From: Bdellovibrionales bacterium
GTDB lineage: Bacteria > Bdellovibrionota > Bdellovibrionia > Bdellovibrionales > UBA1609
Assembly (NCBI GenBank): GCA_027451425.1
Contig: DAIDJH010000085.1
Span: forward strand, 1-7,290
Direction of reading: 5' to 3'
Length of the DNA: 7,290 nucleotides
The notes under the pieces are model-generated. The model worked only from the letters and a program-made list of their open reading frames with translations, had not been told where the DNA came from and ran no database searches. Position 1 is the first letter of the stretch. The number at the start of each line of letters is the position of its first letter. Below are positions 5,338 through 7,290 of this stretch, in pieces. The position numbers and the translations under genes were made by a program.

Positions 5338-6837
5338 ATGGGGATTCAATTTTCATCGAAACGTTTGTGTCAATCGTTAGCGGTAATTGTCGGCTTCAGT
5401 GTCGTTGCGGTAGCCGCCATGACTTTCGAACGCACTACGGAAATCAGCTCCGACCCCTACACGGCTCAATCACAAAAAACCGAAGTTGAACCTGATACGT
5501 ATTCGTACGGCTCAACCCTAGTGACAGCTTTTCAAGTCGGGCGTTTTTCTGACGGCGGCGCTCTCGATATCGGATGGGCTACGTCGCAAGATAATGGCAA
5601 AACATGGCATCATGGGTTTCTCCCCGGCGTCACAAAATATCAAGACGGCGGACAATATGATCGCATTAGCGACGCTTCAGTCGCGTATGATGCTAAACAT
5701 GGCGTGTGGATGGTTTCGTCTCTGGCAATTTACGATGGTAGTGGCAATAATCCATTCACAGGAGGCATGCAAAGCCCCGCAATTATCGTGAGTCGTTCAA
5801 CCGATGGGATAAACTGGCAAAACCCTGTCGCCGTATACAGCGAAGGACAAACCGGCAGCCTCGATAAAAACTGGACAACCTGTGACAATTGGCCAAGTTC
5901 ACCTTACTACGGCAATTGTTACACCGAGTGGGATGCTCCCGAAGCACAAAATCAAATCGCGATGAGCACCTCATCGGATGGCGGAATCACTTGGGGCGCC
6001 CCACTGCCGACAGCAGATCACGCCAGCGGCTTAGGCGGTCAGCCTGTTGTTCAACCTAACGGCACGGTTATCGTCCCAATTGGCGACGCCGATTTAGCTA
6101 ACCTACAATCGTTCATATCAACTGATGGTGGCAAATCATGGAGTGCCACTACCCAAATCACCAATCTCGACGCCCACGATGTGTCTAATAAAGTGCGCAC
6201 AGAACCTCTCCCGAGCGCGACCGTCGATTCTTCAGGAAAAGTCTATGTCGTTTGGCAAGATTGCCGCTTCGAAAGCAATTGCTCCGCCAACGATATGGTC
6301 ATGGCAACTACGACTGATGGCTTAAACTGGACCCCAGTCGCTCGCATACCAACAGAGCCTGTTGGCAGTGATGTCGACCATTTTATTCCTGGCATCGCTG
6401 CTGATCGCGCTGTGCCCGCCGGCCAAGCTTCTCACCTCAGTTTGACGTACTACTATTATCCAAAAGCCGATTGCAGCGGCTCCGACTGCAAACTCCGCGT
6501 TGCGACTGTCAGTTCACTAGACGGTGGAGCAAGTTGGAGCCAACCCATCGCGGCTGGGCAATTGGCCGTCGATTGGAACGCGGTTCCCGCGACCACAATG
6601 GGAGTCATGGTGGGAGATTATATTTCAAGCTCATTTGTCGCCGATGGCGTTGCCTTACCGGTTTTTGCCTTAAGCACCGATGGCAAAGGCCTGACTATGA
6701 ATTCAATCGTACCAACGCCGGCATCAACTCGTGATTTGGCATTCACGCCAGTCACATCTGAACCGGTGCGCGTGAGCGAAGTTCGCACGTTATCGGTTCC
6801 GCTAACGCCACAAAGAAAATTCTTGCGATTATTTTAG
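5338..6837 (+). CDS. Secreted BNR/Asp-box beta-propeller protein (sialidase-like fold)
   Basis: The predicted protein has 499 residues. Residues 1-27 form a signal peptide (basic SSKR, hydrophobic 13-27, probable cleavage after VAVAA). Six Asp boxes of the type S-x-D-x-G-x-x-W are visible at SQDNGKTW (83-90), STDGINW (154-160), SSDGGITW (212-219), STDGGKSW (261-268), TTDGLNW (325-331) and SLDGGASW (393-400), with a degenerate seventh, STDGKG, at 446-451. This indicates a six- or seven-bladed beta-propeller as in sialidases and related glycan-binding or glycan-cleaving proteins. Six mature cysteines fall in close pairs (C182/C194, C309/C315, C379/C384). I do not see a sialidase RIP arginine motif ahead of the first Asp box; ARIP at 335-338 is placed wrongly for it. 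So sialidase activity is not supported. The gene has its own promoter region and terminator, which makes it a single-gene unit. Confidence 0.9.
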   Translation: MGIQFSSKRLCQSLAVIVGFSVVAVAAMTFERTTEISSDPYTAQSQKTEVEPDTYSYGSTLVTAFQVGRFSDGGALDIGWATSQDNGKTWHHGFLPGVTKYQDGGQYDRISDASVAYDAKHGVWMVSSLAIYDGSGNNPFTGGMQSPAIIVSRSTDGINWQNPVAVYSEGQTGSLDKNWTTCDNWPSSPYYGNCYTEWDAPEAQNQIAMSTSSDGGITWGAPLPTADHASGLGGQPVVQPNGTVIVPIGDADLANLQSFISTDGGKSWSATTQITNLDAHDVSNKVRTEPLPSATVDSSGKVYVVWQDCRFESNCSANDMVMATTTDGLNWTPVARIPTEPVGSDVDHFIPGIAADRAVPAGQASHLSLTYYYYPKADCSGSDCKLRVATVSSLDGGASWSQPIAAGQLAVDWNAVPATTMGVMVGDYISSSFVADGVALPVFALSTDGKGLTMNSIVPTPASTRDLAFTPVTSEPVRVSEVRTLSVPLTPQRKFLRLF

Positions 6838-6849
6838 TATCATTATTTG

Positions 6850-6875
6850 AAGGCACTACATTGTTAGTGCCTTTT
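6850..6875 (+). terminator. Rho-independent terminator of the BNR gene
   Basis: AAGGCACTA (6850-6858) and TAGTGCCTT (6865-6873) form a 9-bp perfect stem with a 6-base loop, and the stem runs into TTTT (6872-6875). It lies 13 bp after the TAG of the BNR gene. It isolates the following gene from read-through. Confidence 0.85.
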
Positions 6876-6936
6876 ATGGGCATTTCTCAATCCCCATTTG
6901 CTTAGTTTTCATATCTAGAGCTGGCGATGAGTTTGC

Positions 6937-7290
6937 ATGACTCCAAGATTAATGAAGTTTTGGAACGCGCTCCTTATAATTTCGTTTGCAACATCAATTT
7001 CGCACGCTGTCGATTTGACCGGTGAATTTATACAAACAAACCGACAGAGCCCGAACGGCAACCTATGCCCAGCCCCACTCACTGTACAAAAAATTAGCAA
7101 TACGGCTGTAGAAGTGGTCGGGTCAATTCCTATGAATGTGGTAGGCCTCACCCCGTTCGGCGACGAAGGCGACTATATATTTACCAATATAAATCAAGGC
7201 GATCAGGTACGCGCGAACTCAACTCGGATAACTCAAACGCGCACTACCATGAACAACAATTCGATAGTATACAGTAAAAAAATTATGGAC
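6937..7290 (+). CDS. N-terminal part of an exported protein, truncated by the window edge
   Basis: An ATG at 6937 opens a frame that stays free of stops to base 7290 (118 codons). The first 24 residues are a clear signal peptide (KFWNALLIISFATSISHA) with a good signal peptidase I site (SHA before VD). The visible mature part begins VDLTGEFIQTNRQSPNG and contains a single cysteine in NLCPAP, then alternating hydrophobic and polar residues that suggest beta strands. Met6 (6952) is an alternative start; GATGAG at 6926-6931, five bases before the ATG at 6937, is a weak ribosome binding site. I recognise no family. It is separated from the BNR gene by a terminator, so it is transcribed on its own. 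An overlapping minus-strand frame (7151-6915) is a shadow. Confidence 0.75.
   Translation, partial: MTPRLMKFWNALLIISFATSISHAVDLTGEFIQTNRQSPNGNLCPAPLTVQKISNTAVEVVGSIPMNVVGLTPFGDEGDYIFTNINQGDQVRANSTRITQTRTTMNNNSIVYSKKIMD

Noticed and set aside
6351..6366. ARIP in the BNR protein as a sialidase RIP motif
   Set aside because: It follows the fifth Asp box, whereas the catalytic arginine motif lies ahead of the first one in sialidases.
6915..7151. 78-codon minus-strand frame
   Set aside because: It lies opposite the plus-strand gene whose signal peptide is clear.

Overview
The window is a chromosomal stretch from a bacterium of moderate GC content (slightly under 50% by eye). It holds nine protein-coding genes or gene fragments and no RNA gene, insertion sequence, CRISPR array or phage gene that I can see. 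Several neighbouring genes encode exported proteins: a Cys-rich protein, a Tyr/Gly/Asn-rich lipoprotein with a clear lipobox, a large BNR/Asp-box protein, and a partial signal-peptide protein. This points to a Gram-negative organism. The style of the small lipoprotein and the Cys-rich protein reminds me of Bdellovibrio-type bacteria, but that is an impression and not a taxonomic demonstration.

Layout. Positions 1-246 (+) hold the C-terminal end of a gene cut by the left edge. It converges on a minus-strand set of three genes read from right to left: a DUF423 (YgdD-type) membrane protein (2206-1820), a NudC-type NAD(H) pyrophosphatase (1738-911) and an exported Cys-rich protein (811-266). A 280-bp intergenic region with a perfect 17-bp dyad (2374-2390) separates DUF423 from a divergent lipoprotein gene (2487-2915, +). 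The lipoprotein stop codon overlaps tail-to-tail with that of a cytoplasmic YceI-family protein (3439-2912, -). YceI diverges from a LysR-type regulator (3551-4453, +), which is followed after 60 bp by a TauE/SafE-family membrane permease (4514-5260, +). A recognisable promoter region then leads to a secreted six-bladed Asp-box (BNR, sialidase-like) protein (5338-6837, +), which ends at the only clean intrinsic terminator of the window (6850-6875). The last gene (6937 to the right edge, +) begins with a signal peptide and runs off the window.

How the genes work together. LysR and the TauE/SafE permease look like a regulator-transporter pair, and YceI is the divergent gene that LysR-type regulators often control. 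NudC and DUF423 are housekeeping-type genes. The exported proteins are the accessory part.

The least ordinary signals are: the shared A-G7-N3-ATG translation start in two exported-protein genes; a duplicated four-cysteine module in the Cys-rich protein; the 4-bp tail-to-tail gene overlap; a probable leaderless LysR promoter with an inverted repeat between its -35 and -10; and the repeats and palindrome at the BNR gene promoter. I did not find a clear multi-gene novel system.
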